Assembly: GCA_009741485.1 (NCBI GenBank)
Contig: CM019214.1
Span: 1,468,002 to 1,532,001 of the forward strand
Direction: 5' to 3'
Length of the DNA stretch: 64,000 nt
From: Malurus cyaneus samueli
Taxonomy: Eukaryota > Chordata > Aves > Passeriformes > Maluridae
A program made the translations under genes and the position numbers. Shown piece by piece: positions 13,714 through 24,554 of the stretch (the first letter of the stretch is position 1; each line of letters begins with the position of its first letter). The notes below the pieces were generated by a model. That model searched no databases. It saw nothing but the letters and a program-made list of their open reading frames with translations, and was not told the DNA's origin.

Positions 13714-13759
13714 GTACAGAGAATCCCGCCCAGCACGCGCAAGGAGCGGCATCAGCTGC
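13714..13759 (+). other. Exon-like island next to the minisatellite
   Basis: A 46-nt block richer in G, C and CpG than its surroundings. It is preceded by a pyrimidine-rich stretch ending in TTTGCCACAG and followed by GTAAGA. It lies immediately 3' of the 17-bp array. It could be an untranslated or alternative 5' exon of CDKL5, or chance, since such splice-like pairs are common in introns. The open frame that runs through it starts in the array and is not evidence of coding. Confidence 0.2.
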
Positions 13760-16700
13760 GTAAGAAGCTGTCACACCCACAGCAGACTTCCTTGCTAAGG
13801 TTCTTACTGGAGAGCAAGACTAAAATGGAAGCAAAATTGTCTTTCCTGTCCTCCTCTTATGACTCATGGGAGCTGCTTTTGTGCTCAGCGCTTTCATAAT
13901 CAGTCTGCTTATTTGTCAGGATGGGCTTAGAAGCATCCTGCTAAGCACCCACTCTTTTGGAGTTGGCCACAGCTGTTAGGGGAGATCATGAATCCTGCGT
14001 TTTAACTCCAGGAAGTGAATTTAGATCATGTATCCAGGATGAGCTGAATTTATTTTGAACCTGTACTTGGATACAAAAGGAAGAGCACTCATAGAACAAG
14101 ATAAAACCAATTAAATCATTATTGCTGCCTGGCCTTCAAGCTCAGTTTTGCTTTAGGAATTTAACCAAACAGGTATCTTTAATAGGTGAGAACTGAATCA
14201 TTGTTTTTCTAATTGTGTGCTTGCTGAGGGATGGGAACTTGGTTCAGGTTCTTCCCCCATGTGCTCCTGGCCCTGCTCTGTTGGAGCTCTCCTGCCTTCA
14301 GGCCAGTTATGCCATCATTGATGCCTTCCCTTGATGGATAATCATTTGCAGTTTCAGTATATCAACAGCTATTAAAAAAATACCCAAAATAAAAAAAAAA
14401 AACCCAAGCCAGTTCTCAAAAAAAAAAACAATTGGTGAAATCAGGGTCCAGTGTTGGTATTAGCAATGTCAAGTAAAGCTTCCTGGAGCGGAATTTTAAA
14501 AATTGTGAGCCTGTACAAGCAACCTTGGTGTTTTGCTTTTACATAATTTGTTCAAGTTTGACAGTTTTCTAAATTTTGTATTTATTTTCACCAGCTGTTC
14601 TTTTTATTCCTGATTTTTTTCTTTTGAGCAGAGGAGGCTAGATTGAGTATGAAAAACGGCTTGGTATGATTGTTAAATTCTTGTTGCTTTTTGTCTCTTC
14701 GGTTTTTTCTTTTTTCAGCTTTCCTCACTGTGGGTTTCTTCATATTGTGAAATCTTGATGGCTCTTCCTCCAGAATCTTGTCTAATTTAGGTTTACTGGA
14801 AAATAACAAAGTTGTTATTTTTTTCCAAATTAAGGAGTGAGACTCTTAAAACTTCACTAGCAATATGATTGTATTCTTTTTCTCTCTATTCCTAAAGTCA
14901 GAATGTTATTGCTAGCTTCCTTCTAATAGCTTTTCATACACTGAATTTTTCCTTCGTGATCAGTAATTTCTCATAATAATCCTGATGCATTCTCTGGATC
15001 AGTAAAGCCACAAAAAGTTTTCCCAACTATTTTGTTTACCCTGTTGTTTGTATATCCTGCTTTAACACTGAATTGGGTGCTTGTAACTCTAACTAGGGCT
15101 TTCCTGGAAAACCTCAATAAATAGAACCAGCTATGGGTGGGGGAGGAATGGTGAAGGTGATGGATGGTGCACCATTGCAGACTGAAGTGGTTAATGATTT
15201 TTTGTCATTGTACCTTGTATAACAGAAGACATGGCAGGGTGTGGATTAATTAATGCATAACCATCCAAGACTGATGGCGTGGTCTGAGTTCTTTACTTTG
15301 TTTACAGATCTGCTGTTTTGTTAGTGAGCAGAGCAAAAGGTAACCAGCCTCAAGAAATGCTTCGTTGTATTCTCTTAGGGAGTAAACATAATAAATAAAT
15401 AAACAGATTAAGTTTACTTCTTGTTTTAGAAGAGCAAGAGGAGTGTTTTATCTGCTGGCAAGAAGGTTTTTTAAAAGCTCATGGATGACTTTGAAGGCAA
15501 TTAGAAATTTGTAACTGAGGTCAGCCGGATGCAGGCTGTGTTCTTTCTGTGATGATAAATGGAATTAACTGAACACTCGATTTGCAACATGCTGATACAC
15601 AAATTTAACTGCATTTCTTTTACTTCTCTGCACTTTGTGAAGATACCAAGTGTTCCATAATTCTCACTAAGTGACTCTACTAAAATCTAACTATGTGAAA
15701 AGTGCTTCCCCTCTCCACACAGCTATTGATGATTATGAAATAAGGAACCACATTTCTGCTCGGGATTGAGGCTTTGCATTGAGTGGTTGAGTCTGACGCT
15801 TTTGTGTGATGCACTGCAACTCTTGATTGTCCTGAAGGGAAAAGGAATTGTGGAAAAGCTAGGGTATTTCCACACTGCTTTAGGGTATTTCCACACTGCT
15901 TTAACTTCAGTTCAAAAGATCAGGTGCCATAAGGCTGAAGTACTCTGTATGCTCATTTCAAAAATGTTTACATGTTTTCTGGGATTTACATATAAGCCAC
16001 AGCATGCTATTGCAAACCAGCTGCATTTGTATTAAAATCTCACACTGTTACACTTCTGGATTAAATCACACTGATTTTTTTCTGGTTCATCTCATGACAT
16101 TTCATTTTGCTGAGTTGGCTCTGTGTTTTGTGGAACATCATGGTATGCTGAGACCATCTCAGAGATGTGTTGGTTTAATTCCTAAGTTATTCATGTGCTG
16201 TGAATCTGGCTGGGTTACAAAGAGATATCAGGAGAGTGACTGCTATTTCCCTGCTGAGAGCCTTTGAGAGGTAAATGATGGTCTTATTTCCTCTTCTGCA
16301 AGGGTTATTCCATCCAGCAGGCAACTTAGGAGAACAGACCATGGTGGCACTCAGTGCAAAGAATGAAATTGTGGCAGCTAGTAGTAAGCTTCTCCTTGCT
16401 ATTTCCAGTGTTCAGCTTGAAATAATCTAAGTTACAGAGTCAAACAATTTTTGCTAGAATAACTTCCTTGAAATTACTTTTTAAAACAGTTTAGTTTTTT
16501 TTTTATTTATTTCTTTTATTATTGTTACTCTCTGACATTTATAAGCCTCTATGTCATTCATGAGGTTATGAGTTCATGTTACCAGATTCTCTGCAAGAAT
16601 CTGTGATTTTAAAAACAATCTTAACAAGGCCAGTGCCTTTTGAAAATCAGAAAAACCCCTGAAATTCAAAAGGAGGGTTAGCTGCTTGCTTGCCCTTTAT

Positions 16701-17733
16701 TCCCAACAGAAAGTTAGAACTCATACTGAATATACTTGCCAAACTAAAAATAAAAAATTAAAACAGTGGATCACAAGCTGCAGGCCTGTATAGCTTTTAT
16801 GTAGTTTATGAGAAATTCAGAAATTATGATGGAGGGACAAGGGAAACTGCATCTGAATTTCTTGTTGAGTTTTTGATCCATTGGATTGTTTCTTCATTTT
16901 TTCCCATGTATCCAGGAAGTATTGCCTACAGTGTAAGGCAGAATGACAGGGTACAGTGATAACATTAGCAGATCAGTAATCAACTTATCACAAATTTCTG
17001 GAAAGATTTGTCAGTGAATAATTTGTGAACTCACAAATTTGGTGATGTTAGTGAATAGTGCTAATAGAAAACAGAATATATGTTTTCTGATTTTTCCTTT
17101 CGTTCTGGCAAGTAAATGTGCTGTTCTGGACCTTGGTGACCAGTTTTCTTGTTTGTGTCTTTTCTTGCTGACATCATGCATGGATGGCTGTCCCCAGGCT
17201 GTGTGGCAGTGTCACTGCTGCAGCTGGGGACAGTCCCTGTCCCTGTGCCTGGCACCAGCCCGTTCCATGGAGAGCTGCAGCAGCTCAGGGACACCTCTCT
17301 TCTCCTTTGTTCTCATTTCATGGCTGCAGCTCAGCACATGCTCCTGTTTGTCCACAGCCTCATTGTTTCAGTTCCTTACTGTAACCAGAAAGCCTGGACA
17401 AACAGCAGAGAGGCTTTTGTGAGAAGGAGATGCCAAATGAAATAGGAGGAGAACATACGGAAGGGAAAGAGTATTTCATAGTCTTCTCAAGTGAAGAAAA
17501 AATTGATTAATTAGAACAGTAAATGAAACCACTGAAAGAATTCATTACGGACTGGGCAGCTTTAAAAAAAAAAAACAAACCAAAAGCAAAGCGGAAAACC
17601 CTGACTCTCCCTTTGATTTGGTACTCACTGCTTTATTTTCATATTACTGTGGTGGATTAACTCTGGAGTCGCTTCTAAAATAACAACTGCTCCCCACATG
17701 ATCTGCCTGTGCATTGCTGAGCAAATGTCATTG

Positions 17734-17972
17734 TGATCCCCTCCACCCCTGGGCTGGGCTTTGTTAGGTGTGACTGGGTCATTGCAGGGCTCTTGATTCC
17801 CTCCACCCTTAGGCTGGGCTTTGTTAGGTGTGACTTGGTCATTGCAGGGCTCTTGATTCCCTCCACCCTTAGGCTGGGCTTTGTTAGGTGTGACTTGGGC
17901 AGCACAGGGCTCTATTCCCCTCCACCCTTAGGCTGGGCTTTGTTAGGTGTGACTTTGTCAGCACAGGGCTCT
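17734..17972. repeat. 60-bp tandem repeat, 4 copies
   Basis: Four units of 59-60 bp. Each contains CTCCACCCTTAGGCTGGGCT and TTGTTAGGTGTGACTTGG. The first three are in perfect 60-bp register; the fourth is one base shorter. Copies differ by a few substitutions (ATTGCAGGG versus AGCACAGGG). ORFs across it are repeat artefacts. Confidence 0.93.
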
Positions 17973-18976
17973 TGGCAGCCCCCCTGGCTCAGTGAGATCC
18001 CATTTTTGGGAGCTGCCCCAGCACTGTGGGGTCACAGTCACCCATCACACACAATTCCATTTATTGACTTCCATCCTTCCTCGTGAGTCCTTCTGTCCTT
18101 GAATCACTGAATTGTCACGGTGATATATTTCCAGTTCATGGTGAAGCCATTTTAGGGTTTTTCTTCCCCCATTTTTAAATGTGGGATACAAGCCTGTAAT
18201 ATTAAAGCAAGAAATGCTGTTCTGAATTAGTAAAAAACAGATTTTGATTTGTTTTGTTTATCAGACTACTGAGATGATAGCAGAGAAGTGGTGAGTTTAA
18301 AACCAGGCAAAAAACTTTGTTATTTACCCTGTGTATAGTTGACTAATTTGAAAAACTACTTCAGGGTTTAGAGGGCATCAAAAAAACCTTTCAAAAACAT
18401 TTTTGTTCTGTTTATCACATTTCTAATAAATAAGTTGATGTAAGTAATTTTTAAATCTCATTTGTGGTCAGTCTAGTAAACAATTTTTTTAATAATCACA
18501 GAATATAGCAGTAGAGAACTATTTTCTCCTGTATAGTGTTGTTTGTACCATATCCTTTTTATCATTACCGTGGACAAAGAAGAAATGAACCAAACAAAAT
18601 TTGTTCTTATACCTAGCTGTCAGCATACACCAGGCAGGCCATAAGTAATTATAAATGCATTTTTGCTGACTGAGGTAGTTCCTGTCACCATTTTCATTTG
18701 CTTCTGTTTTGTAGAGAATAACTTTATGCCCTTTAGTTGTTATGGTAAAAGACATCCTATGTATGGCATTCCAGGGCCAGCTGTTGTGGCAGATATATGG
18801 TATATAGGTTCTGTTCATTATACCTGCTGCTAAGCTCTCCTTATCATCAAATGTGGAAGTAAATTAATTTCTGTTCAAATTTTTAGATTAGATTGGTGTG
18901 CTGTCTATATACCATTCCTTTCTCTTACTGAAATAAATTGGAGTATTAATTCTGTTATTTTCTCCTCTTTCCTCAG

Positions 18977-19141
18977 GAAGCCATTGATTGCCTAGAAGTT
19001 AAGAGAGGCTGTGAGAAGTGGGCTTGATCAAGGTGGAATTTCTTTTTCCAAGAGCCTTTTCACAACTGCCTTTTGTGAACTCTTCAGACATCCCATTTGT
19101 GCCATGTTTTGTGGCTCTCACCGTAAGAGGAATTTGTCTTG
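18977..19141 (+). other. CDKL5: CDKL5 5' untranslated part of the start-codon exon
   Basis: The exon begins after the acceptor CTCTTTCCTCAG (AG ending at 18976). It carries 165 nt of leader before the start codon at 19142. The leader contains in-frame stops, so the coding sequence cannot extend further 5' in this exon. It also contains one upstream ATG (19104), described separately. The preceding leader exon(s) and promoter were not identified in the window. Confidence 0.85.
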
Positions 19142-19142
19142 A
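19104..19142 (+). other. 12-codon upstream ORF overlapping the CDKL5 start
   Basis: The only ATG in the visible leader (19104-19106) opens a 12-codon frame that ends in TGA at 19140-19142. The final A of that stop is the first base of the CDKL5 start codon (TGATG). The upstream ATG has G at -3, whereas the main start has T at -3 and A at +4, so the upstream start has the better Kozak context. This arrangement suggests termination-reinitiation or leaky scanning could limit kinase translation. That is inference. Confidence 0.6.
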
Positions 19143-19205
19143 TGAAGATTCCTAACATTGGTAATGTGATGAATAAATTTGAGATCCTTGGGGTTGTAGG
19201 TGAAG
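19142..19205 (+). CDS. CDKL5: CDKL5 first coding exon (residues 1-21)
   Basis: Codes for the N-terminus of cyclin-dependent kinase-like 5, a CMGC-group serine/threonine kinase active in neurons at dendrites, synapses and in the nucleus; loss causes a severe epileptic encephalopathy in people. The 64 coding nt start at ATG 19142 and end at the donor GAAG|GTAAGT, leaving one base of codon 22. The peptide begins MKIPNIGNVMNKFEILGVVG and enters the glycine-rich ATP-binding loop at G20-E21. The 64-nt coding length matches the human first coding exon as I recall it. The start is chosen because it matches the family N-terminus and the leader upstream has stops. Confidence 0.97.
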
Positions 19206-19719
19206 GTAAGTAATATCTTAATAAAAGATTAATTCGACTTTTGTATAGATTTGACTTAGTCCTCTTGATGGTAGTAAGTTACGAATTGCAGATTTTTTCT
19301 TGCATGTGTTTATTATCAATGGCTTCTTCTAATTGCCTTCTCAGATGGATGGAGAGGTTTGGAAGCTGAAAGGAGTGGAAGAGAAATGGGGCCGTTTTGG
19401 GGGATTTTTGTGTTGTTTTTTTTTTCCCTTCTTAAAAGTTTAATATATTGATTTCTCATTAGTGTTACTAGGGAGGTGGAAGCTATCCAACTTAACTGCA
19501 AACATATTTTTAAAACATATTTTCAGTGTTTTAAAATCCATTTACTTTTGAGCAATTTTAATGAAATTTTTTCATTGTACAGAGATTTAGTACCTGTACA
19601 TGCAAGTTGTGGATAATAATAATGGGAACAATATTATTTCTATAGTTATCTGTTTTATCTTGCCATTTTTATGTTTTTTCTGCTTTGAGGTGGTTTATCT
19701 CTCATCTTCTTTGTTTCAG
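19206..19719 (+). other. CDKL5 intron (0.5 kb)
   Basis: A short intron bounded by GTAAGT and a TTGTTTCAG acceptor. It is AT-rich with T runs. Nothing else is recognisable. Confidence 0.9.
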
Positions 19720-19754
19720 GAGCCTATGGCGTTGTACTTAAATGCAGACACAAG
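19720..19754 (+). CDS. CDKL5: CDKL5 35-nt exon (residues 22-33)
   Basis: A 35-nt exon between TTTGTTTCAG and GTAAGG. It finishes the split codon 22 and encodes GAYGVVLKCRHK, completing the glycine-rich loop (G20-x-G22-x-x-G25) that clamps ATP phosphates. Cumulative coding length is 99 nt and it ends on a codon boundary. As recalled, the human exon has the same size and phase. It is too short to be seen as an ORF and is identified by homology and splice signals. Confidence 0.97.
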
Positions 19755-19932
19755 GTAAGGAGATGTCTTTGGAGTCAGAGAGAAGTGTTGGTGTTTGAGT
19801 GGGACAGTGACTTTACCTATTCCTATATATGAAATGTGGCATCTGTGGTGCACTTGTTCTTGCAGTCAGTTAATAACAATCTTCATTGCAAGTTTCAAGG
19901 GAAATGGCTATATCTGGTACCAAATCTCTTTT

Positions 19933-19937
19933 NNNNN
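19933..19937. other. Assembly gap (5 N)
   Basis: Five undetermined bases between two AT-rich unique flanks, 180 bp into the 26-kb intron. Confidence 0.99.
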
Positions 19938-22710
19938 AAATATTAGTAATGTTTCATTAATTTCAACTAAGAGAGTTTTCAAGAAAAGAGACCAAACAAA
20001 AAATTATGCTCAAGCAGTCTTAATTAGAATGCCAAAGGATTTGCCTAATATTGCTGTGTAAACCTTGGCTGATGTGGAAGGGGAGGGGAGAGAATGGGGA
20101 ATCCATGTGGAATTCATGTGGAATTTCAGTGTCTGTAGGATGATCAGATGGCAGTAAGAAAGCAGTGACTGGTTTTAGTAGTTGATTTTAATTTGGAAAA
20201 GGAAGGAGTTAAAAAGGGAATCAAAAACCCCAATGTTTGAGACAAAAATGAAGTCTGTGAGCCTGTCTCCACTGTTTGAACCAGTCTGGAGGAATCTGAG
20301 CTTGCTGCTCATCAGCACAGAACTGACAATGAACTGCTTTGCTGTCTGTGGAGCTGCAGTGTGCTCATAGAACAAAATAACTTGTGTGAAGCAAAACATT
20401 TCAGATTCACAGAACTATCATAGAACTATTCATTTGTAGTGGTTTTTTATGTAGTTCATACGTTTTTCTAGAAGAAGTTAGTGAGATGCAGAGGGTTTGT
20501 GTTCCCATGGTGGCTTTTAGCATGTACACAGAAAGGCTTTTGCACGTGCTGTGTGTTTCTATTTGGAGTGTCTTACACTGTTGTACTGACTCAAAAAAGG
20601 GAAAAAAAAAGAGAACTTAAGATCTTGTCCCAAGCTGAAGACTTGTTGGGCTTGGGGGTGTATAACAGAATGCCTTTGGTAAATTGGATCTTTGTAGATG
20701 TTATGGTATGAAAATCAGTGTGAGTACCTGGGAACCCCTGGTAGTGCTGATGCAGTCTGTACCAGGCAGCTCTGTTCTTTGTGGAAGTAACTTCACCCAG
20801 ACTCCAGAAGTTTCCAGGATTTCCTGCATTGCTGAGTGCAATTGAAGCTCTGCATGTCTATTCATGCTCATGCTAAAGAGTTTAGTGCTCCAGAAGTACA
20901 GGATCTTGGCAGGGTAATGTGTTTTCCAGGTTCCTGTGAGAACACCTTGCAGTACAGCAGATGATGAGAAAGGAAAGGCTTTCCTTTAGCAAAGTGTTTC
21001 CTTACAGCCTGGTTAAAATGCTGCCTTCCTTCTCAGGATCAAATTTTTTGGTAGTTGCACCCTTTTTTTCTGCAGCTTCATCATAATTGAAACAGCTGTG
21101 CTGAAGGTTTAAAACAAAGTGGTATTTCTTGAAGCTTCTAATACGTGGATTTACTAAGACAGGGTTTCCAGTTTTTGGAGATCTAAAGAAAAGGTGACGT
21201 ATGTTGCTCTTTTCATCTTACTGATTTATGATTCTCACTTAAAACAAACTGCATTGAGCCTCTGCGAGCAGATGGCTTTAGGAGCTCTCTGTTTTTCTAG
21301 AAAAAGAGTAATGGTCTAAAAGTTAAATGTTGGCCTTTCCCACTTGTATGGGAAAACAAAGATTAAATACACTTTCATGCAGTCTTAACAGATTTATTTG
21401 TTAATCTGGAAAAGCAAAGATATATGGTTTGGATTTTCTTTATTTGCGTTTTTGGGGTATTTTTTTTACTCTTTGGCTGCTGGAGGGCATACTTCTGAAT
21501 GTAGAAGTATTTATTTTCATGCTCATAAAGAGTGGTAATATGCCAGGATCAAATTCCCAGCACTGTAAATCAATATATCTCTGCTCTATTATTGAGAGGG
21601 TAAATTCTGTGTGAAATGAGGAGCTAGCCCCTAATTGCAATAATTTTCTAACATATAATCCACCAGTGCTTCAGTAAATATGTAGCTTTTTGCCTCAGTG
21701 CATTTCACTGGCATGTGTACACAGATTTAATAGGAGAGAACAGCATAAGGAGCAAATACCTTGTCATTATTTTATGTATTTTTCCTTTGCTAAGGGAACA
21801 TGGCCAGAAAAGCCAAATTGTAGCTCCTCTACAATGACTGTTTTTACTGTTATTTTACATATTATTTTACAGCATGTTTTTATCCCAAATCCTTCATTGC
21901 TAATTGTGGTTTCTGCATAAAGATTATTTGTTTATCTGAGGTTTTTTTTCTGATGTGAGGCCAATGTAAATAATGTTGAAAAATGTAAAGCTGATGTTCT
22001 GAAAAGCTTTTCCTATTTTTTAAATTTAGTCAAAGGACTTTTCATAAGGAAATACACTGAAGTGCATTGTGTTTGAAAATATTGGAAATATATTTGATAG
22101 TTACAAACTATTAAAACAGGCTGTCTTGGCTTCTCTGGATTCTGGCTGTTTTCTGAAAAGAAAAGCCACTTGAACAGTTCAGAGATCCTGGCTGAGGAAA
22201 AGAATCTTTGCTAATATTTTAGACCTGTCAAATATTTGCCCTTTAAATAAAAAGAATACCTCTTTTGCTTTGCAAAGTGATCTTGCCACTTCATGCAGAG
22301 TTAACCTTTGCTAAAAGGGGTTTAGGCACAATTTTTAGGAGAACTCTTGCATCAGGTATGAAACTAATAGGGTAATACTGTGATTTGAAATCAGTAAAAT
22401 GGTAGGAAGATGCTGTGGGGTCTTTTCATGGTTTTCATTCTTCGAGCTATCAAACAGAAGGATGTTCTCAAGAAAGCCATGGGTTTCCAGAGATGGGCAC
22501 ATGAAGAAGCCTAAAGGAAACAATTCAGCCAAAAGCCAATGTGAAAAAGAAGTGTTGGACTGTGAGGAAATAAACTGTGTACAGGAGGAACACTGACAAT
22601 TGTGCTGCAATAGAATTTGCAGAAATGAGGGGAATACATCCTCAAAAACCTGAGCTAAGTGGAGACTGTGTCTGGATGGGCAAGATGCTGGCCCTGGAAC
22701 AGGGATTGTT

Positions 22711-22838
22711 TTTTAGGATGAGAGAGCATCACAAGAGCAGGCTGGAGAGGAAAGGGGGGTACCACAGGCAGTCATTTTAGGATGAGAGAGCATCACAAGA
22801 GCAGGCTGGAGAGGAAAGGGGGGTACCACAGGCAGTCA
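22711..22838. repeat. 64-bp direct duplication
   Basis: Two adjacent, essentially identical 64-bp copies start at 22711 and 22775. Each begins TTTTAGGATGAGAGAGCATC and contains GGGGGGTACCACAGGCAGTC. The identity points to a recent duplication. It lies just upstream of the CR1 tail and 37-bp array. Confidence 0.95.
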
Positions 22839-22859
22839 GCCCATGGGAACATTGGGACA

Positions 22860-22950
22860 ATGCTCATGTGTGGTTTTTGGGGTGTCCTGTGCAGGGCCAG
22901 CAGCTGGGCTTTGCTCATTCTTGTGGGTCCCTTCATCTCAGCACACTCTG
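22860..22950 (+). mobile_element. CR1 LINE 3'-end fragment
   Basis: The + strand carries the characteristic CR1 3' segment: TTGGGGTGTCCTGTGCAGGG, then CTTGTGGGTCCCTTC, then a CAGCACACTCTGTGG tail. It is a 5'-truncated insertion of about 90 bp, as is usual for CR1. The tail runs directly into the 37-bp minisatellite. Confidence 0.75.
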
Positions 22951-23885
22951 TGGTGTGCCTGTATGCATTGATTTGCACATTCTCTGATTGTGTGCCTGTA
23001 TACATTGATTAGCACATTCTCTGATTGTGTGGTCTGTATACATTTGATTAGCCAACCATTCTCCTGATTGTGTGCCTGTATACATTGATTAGCACATTCT
23101 GTGGTTGTGGTGCCTGTGTACATTGATTAGCAACATTTCTCTTGATTGTGTGCCCTGTTGGTATACATTGATTGGCACATTCTCTGATTGTGTGCCTGTA
23201 GCATTGATTTGCACATTCTCTGATTGTGTGCCTGTGATACATTGATTTGCCACATTCTCTGATTGTGGTGCCTGTGTACAATTGCATTTTTTGTCACATT
23301 CCTCCTGATTGTGTGCCTGTATACATTGATTTGCACATTCTGTGGTGTGCCTGTATACATTGATCTGCACATTCCTCTGATTGGTGGTGCCTGTATACAT
23401 TGATTTAGCAAACATTCTCTGATTGTGGGGTTGCCTGTGGTACATTGAATTTTGCACATTTCTCTGATTGTGTGCCTGTGTACTTGATTTGCACATTCTG
23501 CTGGTGGTGCCTGTTATACATTGGTTTGCACATTCTCTGATTGTGTGCCGTCAGCTTGATTTGCACTCTTGGATTTTGGCAACAATCTCTGATTGTGTGC
23601 CCTGTTGACATTGATTTGCAACATTCTCTGATTGTGTGCCTGTGTACATTGATTTGCACATTCTCTGATTGTGTGCCTGTATACATTGATTTGCACATTC
23701 TCTGATTGTGTGCCTGTATACATTGATTTGCACATTCTCTGATTGTGTGCCTGTGTACATTGATTAGCACATTCTGTGATTGTGTGCCTGTATACATTGA
23801 TTTGCACATTCTGTTGTGTGCCTGTATACATTGATCTGCACATTCTCTGATTGTGTGCCTGTATACATTTATTTGTATGTTTAAA
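22945..23885. repeat. 37-bp minisatellite, about 25 copies
   Basis: Head-to-tail units of 37 bp built from CATTGATTTGCACATTCTCT, then GATTGTGTGCCTGTATA. Variants have GATTAGC for GATTTGC and GTGTAC for GTATAC. Units at both edges are clean, while roughly 23040-23600 carry many extra or missing single bases. The CACATTCTCTGATTGTGTG half resembles the tandem tail of CR1, which ends exactly where the array begins. Minus-strand ORFs through it are artefacts. Confidence 0.95.
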
Positions 23886-24554
23886 TTCATGGTGTTTCTT
23901 TGGGTTTGCCAGGTGTGCAGGAAGGTGTGTGTGATGCAGTTTCTCTGCAAGCACAGCTGAAATGTGTGAAATCCCCTGGATTTCTTCTCTTGCAGTGTCC
24001 TGTGTGTTACCTGAGGCTTGAGCTGAGGGGATACTATTTCATGATTTGGAGTTTGGAGCCAATTGTTTTTGTATGTCTGTCTCTGCCTAATGGGATGGTT
24101 TTTCTGGTGTTTTGTTTTAGAAATGTGTCTGGTTTTGGTTGTTCTTAATACTGTGGGACATTTTTAGACCTTTTTCTTTGAGATAAACACCACTCAATTC
24201 TATATTAAAAACAAACAAAAAGAAATGTTAGTTTACAGGATTATTTGGCACTTCAGTGCATTGAAGAATAATGAAGAATAACCTTTTGAACAGGTTTAAT
24301 ACTTCCAGGCAATTTCTTCTTAGCTTAATATTTAATTTTGTCCTGTTTGAGCCTTCTGTAATACTCTTGCACTGTATTCTGGTAAGTTGTCTGCCTCAGA
24401 ATACATGAAAAAATATTTCCTGAGCCCCTAAAGAAAGGTACAGTTTACTCATTAAAAAATACAGTGAATATGCATATGAAGAAGAATGATTACATTTCTT
24501 TTGAGTATCTCAGCTTCTTTTCATGTCTTTTATTACTAGAGCCCCACAGACTAG
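23886..24554. other. Unique intronic spacer
   Basis: Sequence between the 37-bp array and the next CR1. It is AT-rich and nothing is recognisable. Confidence 0.6.

Larger units (their letters stand above)
1..18976. other. Non-coding DNA 5' of the first CDKL5 coding exon
   Basis: No recognisable protein-coding exon or RNA gene is visible here on either strand. The DNA is AT-rich with frequent T and A runs. It is probably the intron between untranslated first exon(s) of CDKL5 and the start-codon exon, possibly with some upstream DNA. I see no CpG-rich promoter. The stretch contains a 20-N gap (1082-1101), a 22-bp array, a minus-strand CR1 fragment with internal expansions, a large G-rich minisatellite, one exon-like island and a 60-bp array, each listed separately. 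About 1-8200, 9300-12070 and 13900-17700 look like ordinary unique sequence. Open frames of up to about 140 codons occur there but show no family I recognise. Confidence 0.7.

Noticed and set aside
12451..13899. 482-codon frame rich in W, M, D, V, S and G
   Set aside because: Read-through of a stop-free 17-bp minisatellite; all three + frames are open for the same reason.
17149..17445. 98-codon frame in a GC-richer patch (17.15-17.45 kb)
   Set aside because: No domain or family recognised, no splice sites that would make an exon, and all three + frames are fairly open; composition explains it.
22945..23885. Regularly spaced repeats that might suggest a CRISPR array
   Set aside because: Units are contiguous without variable spacers, and the context is a vertebrate intron.
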